DNA of 64,000 bases from Mesorhizobium sp. J8 (GTDB taxonomy: Bacteria > Pseudomonadota > Alphaproteobacteria > Rhizobiales > Rhizobiaceae). Below, one piece after another: positions 25,440-34,146 of this stretch. The stretch is from the NCBI RefSeq assembly GCF_016591715.1, contig NZ_AP024109.1:5146001-5210000 (forward strand). The letters run 5' to 3'. Every line of letters begins with the position of its first letter. The stretch's first letter is position 1. The position numbers and the translations under genes are program-made. A model generated the notes under the pieces. It worked only from the letters and a program-made list of their open reading frames with translations. It was not told the DNA's origin and did no database searches.

Positions 25440-27389
25440 CTAAACGCGGCCAACCCTGCCCGATGAAACGCCGAACCCTTCGATCAGCGCTTCCGTCGCC
25501 TGCACATCGTTGAATTGCGCTTGAATCTCGACGAGATGCCGGAAGTTTTCGTCCGAAGGGTCTGCATCGAGCGCCGCCTGCGCCTGTTTCAGCTCTCTAT
25601 GTAATGTGCGGGCGCTACGCTGCAAGTGCATCGCCTGGTTGAAGGCGTCGCGGGCGTCATCGAGCGCCGCGGTCTCGAGCGCCGGCCATTGCCGCGCCCG
25701 CTTGATCAGTTCCACAGCCCGCTCCCAGATGCCGCCGCAGCCGGCGCGCTCGATGGTGGCGATGACCGCGCCGCGCTCGTCGGCCGCGTCATGAGCCATG
25801 GCGTCGAGAATGGCCGCGTGCAGCTTGCGCAGATCCGAATTGGCGAGGTCGAGGAATTCGACATGGGCGAAATTCTCGTCGATCAGCGCCGGATGGTTGA
25901 CGAGGGCCACGATGATCGTCGCCTCGCGCACCGACATGGCTTCGCCCGTGCGCTTGACCAGCGCCGAGCGACCCAGGCTCTCGGTGATCGCGGCGCGCCC
26001 GCCGGCAACGCCTCGGCCAAACACCCCGCCTGGCGCCGAACCCCTGCCGCGCTCGCCCGGCCGGCCTTCGGAGCGTCCGCCGTGGCCCTGCCGCACCGCG
26101 CGTTGCGAGCCGAAGAAGCTCCGCACCCGCTCACGCATCTCCTGCTGATATTGATAGCGTGTGCTTTCGTCGCGGATACGGCTGGCGAGTTCTCCCACCG
26201 TCTTTTCCAGCCCAGCGCGCCGCTCCGGCGTGTCGAAAACACCACCGGCCGTCTCGCGCATCCACAAAAGATCGACAAGCGGCCGCGCCTCCGAAAGCAC
26301 GGCGCGGAACGCATCCGGCCCATCGGCCTTGACCAGATCATCTGGGTCCTTGCCGTCGGGCAGCAATGCAAAGCGCACGCGACGTTCCGGCTGGACCGAA
26401 GGCAGTGCCAAGTCGGCGGCCCGCCATGCCGCTTTCAGTCCGGCCTGGTCGCCATCGAAGCACAGCACCGGTTCCGGCGCCATACGCCACAGAAGCTCCA
26501 GTTGGTTTTCCGTGAGCGCGGTGCCGAGCGGCGCCACGGCGTTCTCGAAGCCGGCCTGCGCCAGCGCGATCACGTCCATATAGCCTTCGACCGCGATCAC
26601 CGTTCCGCCTTTTGCCAAGGCCTTGCGGGCGCGGGCGAAATTGTAGAGCACGTTGCCCTTGTGGAAGAGCTCGGTCTCCGGCGAGTTCATGTATTTGGCC
26701 AAGGCATCGGGCGCCAGCGCCCGTCCGCCGAAGGCGATGATCTTGCCGCGCGAATCCGGGATCGGAAACATGATGCGGTCGCGGAACCAGTCATAGGAGA
26801 CCGGAATGTCGTCGCCATGCCGCACCAGGCCGCAAGCCTCGATATCAGCCTTCGGCACACCCTTGGCGGCGAGATGCTCCTTCAGCGCGTTGCGGCTGTC
26901 GGGCGCGTAGCCCAGCCGGAAGGATTGCTGCGTCGCCGGCGTCAGCCCGCGGTCGCGCAGATAGGCGCGGGCTTTGGCACCGTCGGCGCTCTGCAACCGC
27001 TCCTGGAAGAAGACGGTCGCCATCTCCATCACGTCGGTCAGGCTGGCGCGTTCCTTCTCGCGCCGTTCCTCCCGTTCATCGCGCACCGGCATCGGCACGC
27101 CGGCCATCTCGGCGATCTTCTCGACCGCCTCGGGAAAACTCATGCCGTCGAGCTCGGTGAGGAACTTGAAGTGATCGCCCGAAACCGAACAGCCAAAGCA
27201 GTGGTATCGGCCTTTCTTGTCCTCGCAATGAAAGGATGGACTTTTCTCGCCGTGGAAGGGGCAGCAGGCCCAATAGTCGCCGCGCGACGTGTTGGTCTTC
27301 TTCCTGTCCCATGCGACGCGCTGGCCGATGACCTGAGAAATCGGCACGCGGTCGCGTATCTCGTCGAGGAAGGCGGGCGGAAAGCGCAT
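25440..27389 (-). CDS. dnaG: DNA primase DnaG
   Basis: The 649-residue primase makes RNA primers at the replication fork and works with DnaB. The CHC2 zinc site is Cys43, His46, Cys64 and Cys67 (CPFHGEKSPSFH, then YHCFGCSVSGD). The TOPRIM domain has VIAVEGYMDVIALAQAGFEN and LCFDGDQAGLKAAWRAADLA. A Gly/Arg-rich linker (about 450-475) precedes the C-terminal DnaB-binding part. The start at 27389 gives the standard MRFPPAFLDEIRDRVPIS; the frame continues to a TTG at 27422. It sits upstream of rpoD, as in many bacteria. Confidence 0.97.
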   Translation of the reverse strand: MRFPPAFLDEIRDRVPISQVIGQRVAWDRKKTNTSRGDYWACCPFHGEKSPSFHCEDKKGRYHCFGCSVSGDHFKFLTELDGMSFPEAVEKIAEMAGVPMPVRDEREERREKERASLTDVMEMATVFFQERLQSADGAKARAYLRDRGLTPATQQSFRLGYAPDSRNALKEHLAAKGVPKADIEACGLVRHGDDIPVSYDWFRDRIMFPIPDSRGKIIAFGGRALAPDALAKYMNSPETELFHKGNVLYNFARARKALAKGGTVIAVEGYMDVIALAQAGFENAVAPLGTALTENQLELLWRMAPEPVLCFDGDQAGLKAAWRAADLALPSVQPERRVRFALLPDGKDPDDLVKADGPDAFRAVLSEARPLVDLLWMRETAGGVFDTPERRAGLEKTVGELASRIRDESTRYQYQQEMRERVRSFFGSQRAVRQGHGGRSEGRPGERGRGSAPGGVFGRGVAGGRAAITESLGRSALVKRTGEAMSVREATIIVALVNHPALIDENFAHVEFLDLANSDLRKLHAAILDAMAHDAADERGAVIATIERAGCGGIWERAVELIKRARQWPALETAALDDARDAFNQAMHLQRSARTLHRELKQAQAALDADPSDENFRHLVEIQAQFNDVQATEALIEGFGVSSGRVGRV

Positions 27390-27481
27390 CGGGTGAAAGC
27401 TCGTTTGCCTCCATATAATCAAGTCGCCCGGGTGCGGCGACTCTGGCTTACCGATCGTACCCGCTTTTCACAGACGAAGAG

Positions 27482-27503
27482 AAGGCGGCCGGGTGGCCGC
27501 CTT
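27482..27503 (-). terminator. Terminator hairpin of the RcnB-like gene
   Basis: AAGGCGGCC/GGCCGCCTT with a four-base loop. On the minus strand it is followed by TCTCTTCGTC, a weak T-rich tail. It lies between the RcnB-like gene and dnaG. Confidence 0.7.
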
Positions 27504-27526
27504 CCGAATTTGCGGATTGTCGTGGA

Positions 27527-27889
27527 TTAGTGCGCGGCGATCGCGCCGAAGATGATGCCGGAAACGATGCTGACCAGCACATAGTCGTTGCCGACGCGGA
27601 TCCACTCCTGGCCGGGGCCGGGGCGGCGCAGGCCGTAGCGGTTCCAGTCGCGGATCGGCTGGTGGCGCCTCCAGTTGGAATATTTCTGGCCATTGCGCCA
27701 ATGGCTGCGCTTCACGACGACCTTCTTCTTCACGACACGCTTGTCGACATGCCTGCCGGGTTTCTGCCAGTCGACCTGGGTGTAATTCGACTGCGGCGCG
27801 CTCGGCTGGGCGAGCGGCGCGGCCTGGCCGGAGAAGGCCGAGGCGGCCAGCATCGAGGCGGTGACGGCGGAAAGTATGAGACGCTTCAT
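27527..27889 (-). CDS. RcnB-like periplasmic protein
   Basis: A 120-residue exported protein. The signal peptide is MKRLILSAVTASMLAASAFS, with cleavage near GQA. A basic segment (VDKRVVKKKVVVKRSHW) is followed by the RcnB-like domain: RRHQPIRDWNRYGLRRPGPG, then EWIRVGNDYVLVSIVSGIIF. E. coli RcnB helps nickel/cobalt homeostasis in the periplasm; most proteobacterial members are uncharacterised. No metal genes are near, so the metal role is not supported here. Monocistronic with its own terminator. Confidence 0.8.
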   Translation of the reverse strand: MKRLILSAVTASMLAASAFSGQAAPLAQPSAPQSNYTQVDWQKPGRHVDKRVVKKKVVVKRSHWRNGQKYSNWRRHQPIRDWNRYGLRRPGPGQEWIRVGNDYVLVSIVSGIIFGAIAAH

Positions 27890-28251
27890 GGTCGGTACTC
27901 CTTGTTGTCGATAGACGCAGGAGTAGCCGCCAATGGATGAACCGAAACTGAACGCTAGAATTACAATTCTGTAATGGTTTCCGATGCTTGCGCAAGCTGC
28001 TTCAACAACGCTTCGGATCGCCCCCGGTCACCCGGCCGGGCATCGGCCACTATGAGGCGAAGCACAGCCGCCAGGCGCATGCAACCAATGCTTCCTCCAT
28101 TCATTTCCGACATGCGCCGTCGAGCCGAGACGATCATCGCATCAGAAAAATCTATTATTCGGCTAATCTTAATTGGTATATTTCGACGCGTTGAAATGGC
28201 TAAGAATCGCACTCCTCTCCACATCGCCGGAGCCAACTCGCGAGGTCGGCT
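27890..28251. other. Spacer between RcnB-like and Na/Pi transporter genes
   Basis: No supported gene. A short minus-strand frame (to 27961) of about 59 codons has some helix-like character but no ribosome site or family motif. The stretch around 28140-28200 is AT-rich (TCTATTATTCGGCTAATC) and probably holds the promoter of the transporter gene. Confidence 0.4.
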
Positions 28252-29916
28252 GTGAGCGGCTCCGTCGTCCTCCTGCACCTTGCCGGCGCAGTGGCGCTGA
28301 TGCTGTTTGCCACCCGCATGGTGAAGACAGGGGTCGAGCGCGCCTATGGCGACGTGCTTCGCCACAGGCTGCGCGCCACCATGCGCAATCCGGTCATGGC
28401 GGTGCTGGCCGGCTGTGGGCTGGCGGTCGCGTTGCAGAGCTCGACCGCGGTGACGCTGCTGGTCGGCTCCTTCGCCGGCGCCGGCATCGTCTCGGGCGCC
28501 GCCGGGCAATTGGCGGTGCGCGGCGCCGAGATCGGTTCGGCGCTGGTGGCCAAGCTGCTCACCTTCGACCTCACGCTTCTGGTGCCGCTCTGCCTGATCG
28601 CCGGCACGGTCATGTTCATGGCCACCGAGCGGCGCGACTGGCGGCAGATGGGCCGCATCCTGATCGGCGTCGGTCTGCTGATCCTGTCGCTGGAGATGAT
28701 CGGCCAAGCGTCGGAGCCGCTGCGCAACAGCCAGTTGATGCCGCTGATCATCAATTATTTCTCGGGCGACTCCATCACCACTTACCTGTTGGCCGCGCTG
28801 GTCACCTGGCTGTTTCAGTCGAGCATCGCCGCGGTGCTCTTGATGGCGACGCTGGCAGGTCGCGGGCTGATCACGCCGGAACTGGGCGTCGTCCTGGTGC
28901 TGGGCGTCAACCTCGGCTCGTCGCTGATTGCGCCGATGCTGACGCGGTCGGCGCCGCCCGAGGTGCGCATCGTGCCGGTAGGCAACCTTTTGATGCGCGG
29001 CCTGGGCTCGCTGATCATGCTGGTCCTGGTCATGACCTTCAAGCCGGATGTCGCCTTCCTCGGCAGAAGCGCACCCGATCAGATCGTCAACGCCCACATT
29101 CTGTTCAACGTGCTGATCCTGCTGGCCGGCCTGCCGCTGGCCGGCCTCGTCTACCGCGCTTCCGAGAAGATCGTGGCGCTGGGCAGCAAGCCTCAACCCC
29201 CCGCCACGCTCGAAGTCGTGGAGCTTTCCGCGCTGAACGAGAGCGCCCTCGACACGCCGAGTCAGGCGCTGGCCAACGCGACACGCGAGGTGGTGCGGGT
29301 CTGCGAGACGGTCGAGATCATGCTGAAGCGCATCATCGAGCTTTACGAGGATGCCGATCCCGCCAAGATCAAGGCGCTTGCCGCGCTGGACGACCGCGTC
29401 GACCGGAGGCACGCCGCGATCAAGCTCTACCTGGCCAAGGTCACCAGGAATCCGTTGACCGAGGACGAGGCGTTGCGGTGCCAGGAGCTGATCGGCGCCT
29501 GCGTCAAGCTGGAGCAGGTCGGCGACATCATCGTGCGCAACATGCTGGTGCATGTCAGGAAGAAGCTGGAGCGCGGCCTGGAATTCACGCCCGAAGGCTG
29601 GCAGGAGCTTTGCGCCTTCCATTCCTCGGTGCTGGCCAACGCGCGGCTTGCCTTTAACGTGCTGGTCTCGCGCGATCCGGAAACCGCCAGGCAATTGGTT
29701 CTGGAGAAGGACCTGCTGCGCGAGCGCGAGAAGGAAACCAGCGCCAGCCATTTCCTGCGCCTGCGCGAAGGCACGGCCAAGAGCGTCGAGACGAGCTCGA
29801 TCCACCTCGACACCATCCGCGATCTGAAGCAAATCAACTCCCTGCTTGCCTCGATCGCTTATCCGGTGCTCGAGGAGCGCGGCCTGCTCGGTGGCTCGCG
29901 GTTGAAGGCCAGCTAA
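28252..29916 (+). CDS. Na/Pi cotransporter-family protein (NptA/YjbB type)
   Basis: A 554-residue inner-membrane protein. Two inverted repeats each carry the family QSS motif: GLAVALQSSTAVTLLVGSFA (about 56-75) and ALVTWLFQSSIAAVLLMATL (about 181-200). About eight membrane helices end near residue 310. The C-terminal 230 residues form a cytoplasmic PhoU-like helical domain (ATREVVRVCETVEIMLKRII, then LIGACVKLEQVGDIIVRNML). It should move phosphate with sodium. The start is a GTG; an upstream ATG in frame is not seen. Confidence 0.88.
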   Translation: MSGSVVLLHLAGAVALMLFATRMVKTGVERAYGDVLRHRLRATMRNPVMAVLAGCGLAVALQSSTAVTLLVGSFAGAGIVSGAAGQLAVRGAEIGSALVAKLLTFDLTLLVPLCLIAGTVMFMATERRDWRQMGRILIGVGLLILSLEMIGQASEPLRNSQLMPLIINYFSGDSITTYLLAALVTWLFQSSIAAVLLMATLAGRGLITPELGVVLVLGVNLGSSLIAPMLTRSAPPEVRIVPVGNLLMRGLGSLIMLVLVMTFKPDVAFLGRSAPDQIVNAHILFNVLILLAGLPLAGLVYRASEKIVALGSKPQPPATLEVVELSALNESALDTPSQALANATREVVRVCETVEIMLKRIIELYEDADPAKIKALAALDDRVDRRHAAIKLYLAKVTRNPLTEDEALRCQELIGACVKLEQVGDIIVRNMLVHVRKKLERGLEFTPEGWQELCAFHSSVLANARLAFNVLVSRDPETARQLVLEKDLLREREKETSASHFLRLREGTAKSVETSSIHLDTIRDLKQINSLLASIAYPVLEERGLLGGSRLKAS

Positions 29917-30000
29917 GACGATCGAAAAATTAGTCTTTGCTCATCCTCGCTTCCGTCGGCTAAGGATCGCCTGAGGACCTGTTGGGAGGACGATCGGCCG

Positions 30001-30210
30001 ATGGACACGCATTCGCGCAGCTTCGCCAAGGCGCTTTCATGGCGCGCCACCGGCACGATCGACACGATGATCATATCGCTCGTCGTCACCGGCAGCATCA
30101 AGCTCGCGGCCACCATTGGACTGACCGAAGTCGTCACCAAGTCGCTGCTTTACTATCTGCATGAGCGCGCCTGGCTGAAGATCCCGTACGGGCGCAAAAC
30201 GCCAGCGTAG
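30001..30210 (+). CDS. DUF2061 small membrane protein
   Basis: The 69-residue product reads MDTHSRSFAKALSWRATGTI, then DTMIISLVVTGSIKLAATIG and LTEVVTKSLLYYLHERAW. The SWRATGTIDT...K..LYY.HER.W pattern is the DUF2061 signature. It has one to two membrane helices in the inner membrane and no known activity. GGGAGG lies 11 bases before the ATG. It is 84 bases after the Na/Pi gene on the same strand, but a functional link is not evident. Confidence 0.85.
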   Translation: MDTHSRSFAKALSWRATGTIDTMIISLVVTGSIKLAATIGLTEVVTKSLLYYLHERAWLKIPYGRKTPA

Positions 30211-30337
30211 CAGCAGCGACAGGTCGGCTCGGATCGGTCCAGTCAAGAAAAGCTAAAGCGCCATCGCCAATTTCTGCATTGCCGCGCCCGCCCGGGCGTG
30301 GTTTGAGGCCATGCATTCCTCGCATATGTTTTGAACC

Positions 30338-31519
30338 ATGCTGCCGCTGATTGCCCTTTTCCTTGCCGCCTTCGCCTTCGGCACCACCGAATTTGTCATC
30401 GCCGGCGTGCTGCCGGAGGTGGCAGAGGGACTCGGCGTTTCGGTGCCGACCGCCGGCTATCTCGTCTCCGGCTATGCCTGCGGTATTGCCATCGGTGGCC
30501 CTCTGCTGGCGCTTGCGACCAGCAAGGTCTCGCGCAAGACGCTGCTCATCGGGCTGACGATCGCCTTCACCCTGGGCCAGGTGGCCTGCGCGCTGGCGCC
30601 CGATTTCACCTCGATGCTTCTGCTGCGCATCGCGACCGCGGTGGCGCATGGCTGCTATTTCGGCGTCGCCATGGTGGTTGCGGTCAGCCTGGTGCGCGAG
30701 GACCAGCGCGGCCGGGCGGTCGCGGTCATTCTCTCGGGATTGACGGTTTCCAACGTCATCGGCGTGCCCGCCGGCACCGCGATCGGCAGCCTGTGGGGCT
30801 GGCGGGCCACCTTCTGGGTGATGGGCGCGCTGGGCCTCGTTGCGATCGTCGCCATGCTGGCGTTGCTGCCGCGCACGGCGGGCGCTGCCAACCGGCCCGC
30901 CGGGCTGGCGCGCGAAGTTCGCGTGCTCGGCCGCCAGCAGGTCTGGACCTCGCTGATCCTGATGCTGATGCTGATGATCGGCCAGTTCACGCTGTTCACC
31001 TACATCACGCCGATGCTGCTCGAAGTGACCGGCCTCGACGAGAGCCTGATCCCGTGGGTGCTTTTGCTCAACGGCGTCGGCGCCACGATCGGCGTCCTGG
31101 TCGGCGGCAAGCTCGCCGACTGGAAGCTGATGCCCGCGCTGATCGTCATGCTCGCCCTGCAGGCTGCGGCGCTCGGCGTCGTCCATCTTGTCAGCCCCTA
31201 TCCGGTGCCGATGATCGCGACAATTGTCATCTGGGGCGGTCTCAACTTCGCCATCGGCGCGCCGATCCAGACGCGCATCCTCGCCTGGACGGCCGATGCC
31301 TCCAACCTCGCTTCCTCGCTGATCCCTTCCGGCTTCAATGTCGGCATTGCGCTCGCCGCGTCGCTGGGCGCGGCGATGCTCAATGCCGGCTACGGCTATC
31401 GCAGCCTGCCGCTCGCCGGCGCCCTGGCCATGCTGGTGGCGGTGGTTGTAGCTGTGGCTTCGCAAGCCTGGGAATGGCGCAGCCGCGCGACGCCGCCGCT
31501 GCCGGCGGCGGCCGAATAA
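30338..31519 (+). CDS. MFS drug/sugar efflux transporter (DHA1, AraJ-like)
   Basis: A 393-residue protein with twelve predicted helices. The N-terminal FGTTEFVIAGVLPEVAEGLG is characteristic of the DHA1 arabinose-efflux/AraJ and chloramphenicol-type exporters, and the loop 2-3 region reads ATSKVSRKTLL. The substrate is unknown. The ATG at 30338 places the first helix at the start. The convergent gene downstream is a MocR-type regulator ending 24 bases later; no shared operator is seen. Confidence 0.88.
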   Translation: MLPLIALFLAAFAFGTTEFVIAGVLPEVAEGLGVSVPTAGYLVSGYACGIAIGGPLLALATSKVSRKTLLIGLTIAFTLGQVACALAPDFTSMLLLRIATAVAHGCYFGVAMVVAVSLVREDQRGRAVAVILSGLTVSNVIGVPAGTAIGSLWGWRATFWVMGALGLVAIVAMLALLPRTAGAANRPAGLAREVRVLGRQQVWTSLILMLMLMIGQFTLFTYITPMLLEVTGLDESLIPWVLLLNGVGATIGVLVGGKLADWKLMPALIVMLALQAAALGVVHLVSPYPVPMIATIVIWGGLNFAIGAPIQTRILAWTADASNLASSLIPSGFNVGIALAASLGAAMLNAGYGYRSLPLAGALAMLVAVVVAVASQAWEWRSRATPPLPAAAE

Positions 31520-31542
31520 GGGGCCGCGCCACGCCTTCGGCC

Positions 31543-32934
31543 TCAGACCTTCGGTCGTGAGGAGTCCGGCGCTCCCGCAAGGATGGCAGCCAGGCTCTGA
31601 AGGCCTTCCTTCAACCGTCCGCGGTTGGGGGTAGCGCCCAGCGCCAGGCGGAAGCCATTGGCGAAGTCCGTTCCTATGGCGAACTCTTCCGCGGGGCTGA
31701 TTGCCAATCCTCGGCGGCGGGCAATGTCGGCGAGTTCGACTGAGCGCAATTTGCTCTTCAGCGGATACCAGAGGTGCAGGCCCGCATGCGTTGCCACGAA
31801 CCCCTTCGGCAGGACTGTGCGGGCAATCTCTTGCCTCGCCAGCGCTTCCGCGCGCACGGCGTCGGTGATCTCGCCGGCAAGGCCGCTGCGCAGCCACTCG
31901 CAGGCAAGGCCCGTCATCAGCGGCGGCGCCATCATGGTGGTGCCGCGGATTGCTGCCGCGATCCGTTCCGCGGCGCGCTCGTCAGGTGCCGCCAGGAAGG
32001 CCGTGCGCAGGAAGGGCGAGATGCATTTCGCCAACGTCGCGACGTGGAAAGTCCGCTCCGGCGCCAGGGCCAGAAAAGCCGGCGGCGGTGCCGTCAGTAA
32101 TCGGCTGTAGGGATCGTCCTCGACGACGTTCAGTTCGAGCTTCGCGGCCATGCGGGCGAGTTCGCGCCGCCTGCCTTCGGGCATGACGGACGCGGTCGGA
32201 TTTTGCAGCGTCGGATTGAGGTAGACAAAGCGGGCGCCGTGCCGTCGCGCCGCCTGCTCGAGATCGTCCGGCCGCATGCCTTCATCGTCGTTTGCAACAG
32301 CGGCGAGCTTGCGCCGCGTGGCTGCGGCCAGCGCGATCAGCCCGGGATAGGTCAGCGCATCGGCAAGCACCGTGTCGCCCTCGCGCGTCTCCGTCAGCAT
32401 GACGGCCGCGAGCAGCGCCTGCGCACCCGAACCGACAACGACCCTGTCGGCCGGCAGCCTGTCCCCCGCAGCGGCGAGCCATGACGAGCCGGCGGCGCGC
32501 TCCGCGGGCGAGCCAGGGCCGGGATGATAGGAAAGCAGCGCTTCCGCGCTCGAGCGTTTGAGCAGCCCTTCGACACCCGTCCTGATCAAGGCTGGCAGGT
32601 TGAGCCCGGCCGGCGCCGGCGGAATGTTCATGCTGAGATCGAGGATGGGCTCTTCCGGTTCGCCGGGCGTGACGAAGGTGCCGCGGCCCGCCGTCGCATC
32701 GATCAGGTTCCGGCGTCGGGCTTCGGAAAAAGCCCGCGTTACGGTCGTGAGATCGACCCCGAGCAACCGGGCGAGTTCCCGCTGTGGCGGCAACCTGTCG
32801 CCGGCCTGCAAGCGGCCGTTCGAACGGGCATCCGCAAGGGCGTCCACGATCTTCAAATAGACCGGTCGCGGTCCTGCCTCGAGAACCGGAAGCCAGCTGA
32901 TGTCACTTCCGCCGATCACCTGTCGCCAATCCAT
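31543..32934 (-). CDS. MocR-type regulator (GntR DNA-binding plus aminotransferase domain)
   Basis: The 463-residue product joins a GntR winged helix (residues about 18-85: LQAGDRLPPQRELARLLGVD, LTTVTRAFSEARRR) to a fold-type I aminotransferase domain. The PLP lysine lies in HVATLAKCISPFLRTAFLA, and NPTLQNPTASVMPEGRRREL and VVEDDPYSRLL are typical. Such PdxR/MocR proteins sense PLP adducts. The start at 32934 (MDWRQVIGGSDISWLPVLEA) has no strong ribosome site. A perfect palindrome lies 14 bases upstream. Possible targets are itself and the divergent DUF983 gene. Confidence 0.87.
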   Translation of the reverse strand: MDWRQVIGGSDISWLPVLEAGPRPVYLKIVDALADARSNGRLQAGDRLPPQRELARLLGVDLTTVTRAFSEARRRNLIDATAGRGTFVTPGEPEEPILDLSMNIPPAPAGLNLPALIRTGVEGLLKRSSAEALLSYHPGPGSPAERAAGSSWLAAAGDRLPADRVVVGSGAQALLAAVMLTETREGDTVLADALTYPGLIALAAATRRKLAAVANDDEGMRPDDLEQAARRHGARFVYLNPTLQNPTASVMPEGRRRELARMAAKLELNVVEDDPYSRLLTAPPPAFLALAPERTFHVATLAKCISPFLRTAFLAAPDERAAERIAAAIRGTTMMAPPLMTGLACEWLRSGLAGEITDAVRAEALARQEIARTVLPKGFVATHAGLHLWYPLKSKLRSVELADIARRRGLAISPAEEFAIGTDFANGFRLALGATPNRGRLKEGLQSLAAILAGAPDSSRPKV

Positions 32935-32947
32935 ACACTTTGTCGCA

Positions 32948-32961
32948 TTGTATGCATACAA
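32948..32961. promoter_or_regulatory. Operator-like palindrome for the MocR-type regulator
   Basis: TTGTATGCATACAA is a perfect 14-base dyad, followed by a partly related ATATATGTATGTA about nine bases on. It lies in the divergent region between the MocR-type gene and the DUF983 gene. Confidence 0.72.
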
Positions 32962-33033
32962 ATAGGATATATGTATGTACCCGCGATCTCAAGGCCAGCT
33001 CGGCCTCATGGGAGATCCATTGGAGCGACGATC

Positions 33034-33420
33034 ATGGAACACCTTGCGCACTATCCACCTCTGGTCCCCTGGCAGGTGGGAATCCGGGGCCGCTGCCCGC
33101 GCTGCGGCGAAGGCCACCTGTTCGACGGATTCCTGAAACTCGCTCCGAAATGCGATGTCTGCGGGCTCGACTTTTCCTTCGCCGATCCCGCCGACGGTCC
33201 CGCCTTCTTCGTCATCTGCTTTGCCTGCGTGCCTTCGGTCCTGTTCGCCGTCTGGGCGCAGGTGGCCTTCGAGCCCTCCATGTGGTTCCACGCCTTCGTC
33301 TCCGTGCCGATCGTTCTCGCGACCTGCATCCCGCCGCTGAGGCCGCTTAAAGGCTGGCTCGTGGCAAGCCAGTTCTATCACAAGGCGGAAGAAGGAAAGC
33401 TGGCCAGGCCCGGCGAGTGA
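33034..33420 (+). CDS. DUF983 membrane protein with zinc-ribbon head
   Basis: A 128-residue inner-membrane protein. The N-terminus has GRCPRCGEGHLFDGFLKLAP followed by KCDVCGLDFSFADPADGPAF, a two-CxxC zinc ribbon typical of DUF983. Two membrane helices follow (about 55-75 and 82-102). The C-terminus contains LRPLKGWLVASQFYHKAEEG. In alphaproteobacteria DUF983 genes often lie near cytochrome oxidase genes, but none is here. GGAG precedes the ATG. It is divergent from the MocR-type gene. Confidence 0.87.
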   Translation: MEHLAHYPPLVPWQVGIRGRCPRCGEGHLFDGFLKLAPKCDVCGLDFSFADPADGPAFFVICFACVPSVLFAVWAQVAFEPSMWFHAFVSVPIVLATCIPPLRPLKGWLVASQFYHKAEEGKLARPGE

Positions 33421-33443
33421 GCGCCGAACCGCTTCGATCTAAA

Positions 33444-33488
33444 GCATGTCGCCCAGAAGTGTGCAGGGGTTCTGGGACAACGACATGC
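33444..33488. repeat. Intergenic palindrome, family A copy 4
   Basis: GCATGTCGCCCAGAA and TTCTGGGACAACGACATGC arms flank a short core GTGTGCAGGGG. It lies between the convergent DUF983 and GNAT genes and may end both transcripts. Confidence 0.72.
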
Positions 33489-33542
33489 ATCAAAACAAAG
33501 AACTAAAGCGCGTCGCGTGAATCCTTCTTCCCGCGACCTGCT

Positions 33543-34100
33543 TTAAAGATCGATCCGATATTTGAGGCTTTCGGCGCCACCATAGGCGGCGACCTTGGCG
33601 AAGCGCCCGACAAGGATGCCGCCATTGGCGAGGATCACCTTCTGGGACGCAAGATTGTCGACGTCCGTGGTGATCTCGACATGGTCCAGGCCCACTGCCC
33701 TCGCCTCGCCCAGCATCAGCCGCAACGCTTCGGTGGCGTAGCCGCGCCCCTCCCTCCACGGCACCACCGCATAGCCGATATGGCCAAGCACGTGCGGCGG
33801 CAGCGCCGATGTGCCTTTTTGCCAGCGCAGCCCTATAGAGCCGACCGCCTCGCCATCCCAGATCCAGCGCCGAAAGCCGGGCAGGCGCGGCACGGTCGTG
33901 CCGTCGGGCAAGGTGATGGGCGGCCCCTTGGCCTCGGGATCGTCGAGGCTGGCGAGAAAGGCCACCGGATCCTGGTCGATCGCCGCGAGCTGCTCGCGCG
34001 TTGCTTCCAGCAGCCGCACATTGTCGGGCGACCACCCGCGCTCGAGCGCCGCCTTGTAGGACTGCAAATGTTCGAGAGCGGGTTTGACGATCTCGATCAT
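33543..34100 (-). CDS. GNAT-family N-acetyltransferase
   Basis: The 185-residue product has the RimJ/RimL-like GNAT pattern. GEAVGSIGLRWQ is motif C/D, VLGHIGYAVVPWREGRGYAT is the acetyl-CoA-binding motif A (REGRGYA), and VEITTDVDNLASQKVILANG is motif B. The acceptor is unknown. Cytoplasmic. It starts MIEIVKPALEHLQSYKAALE, 46 bases downstream of the stop-proximal end of the DnaB-like gene on the same strand, so the two may share a transcript. Confidence 0.88.
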   Translation of the reverse strand: MIEIVKPALEHLQSYKAALERGWSPDNVRLLEATREQLAAIDQDPVAFLASLDDPEAKGPPITLPDGTTVPRLPGFRRWIWDGEAVGSIGLRWQKGTSALPPHVLGHIGYAVVPWREGRGYATEALRLMLGEARAVGLDHVEITTDVDNLASQKVILANGGILVGRFAKVAAYGGAESLKYRIDL

Positions 34101-34146
34101 GGCTCGCTCCCTGTCGAGACCGAGATAGCCGCCACGCGGATCTCCC

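Noticed and set aside
27961..28140. Short minus-strand frame (about 59 codons) before the Na/Pi transporter
   Set aside because: Some helix-like character but no ribosome site, no family motif and only the tail of a longer shadow frame.
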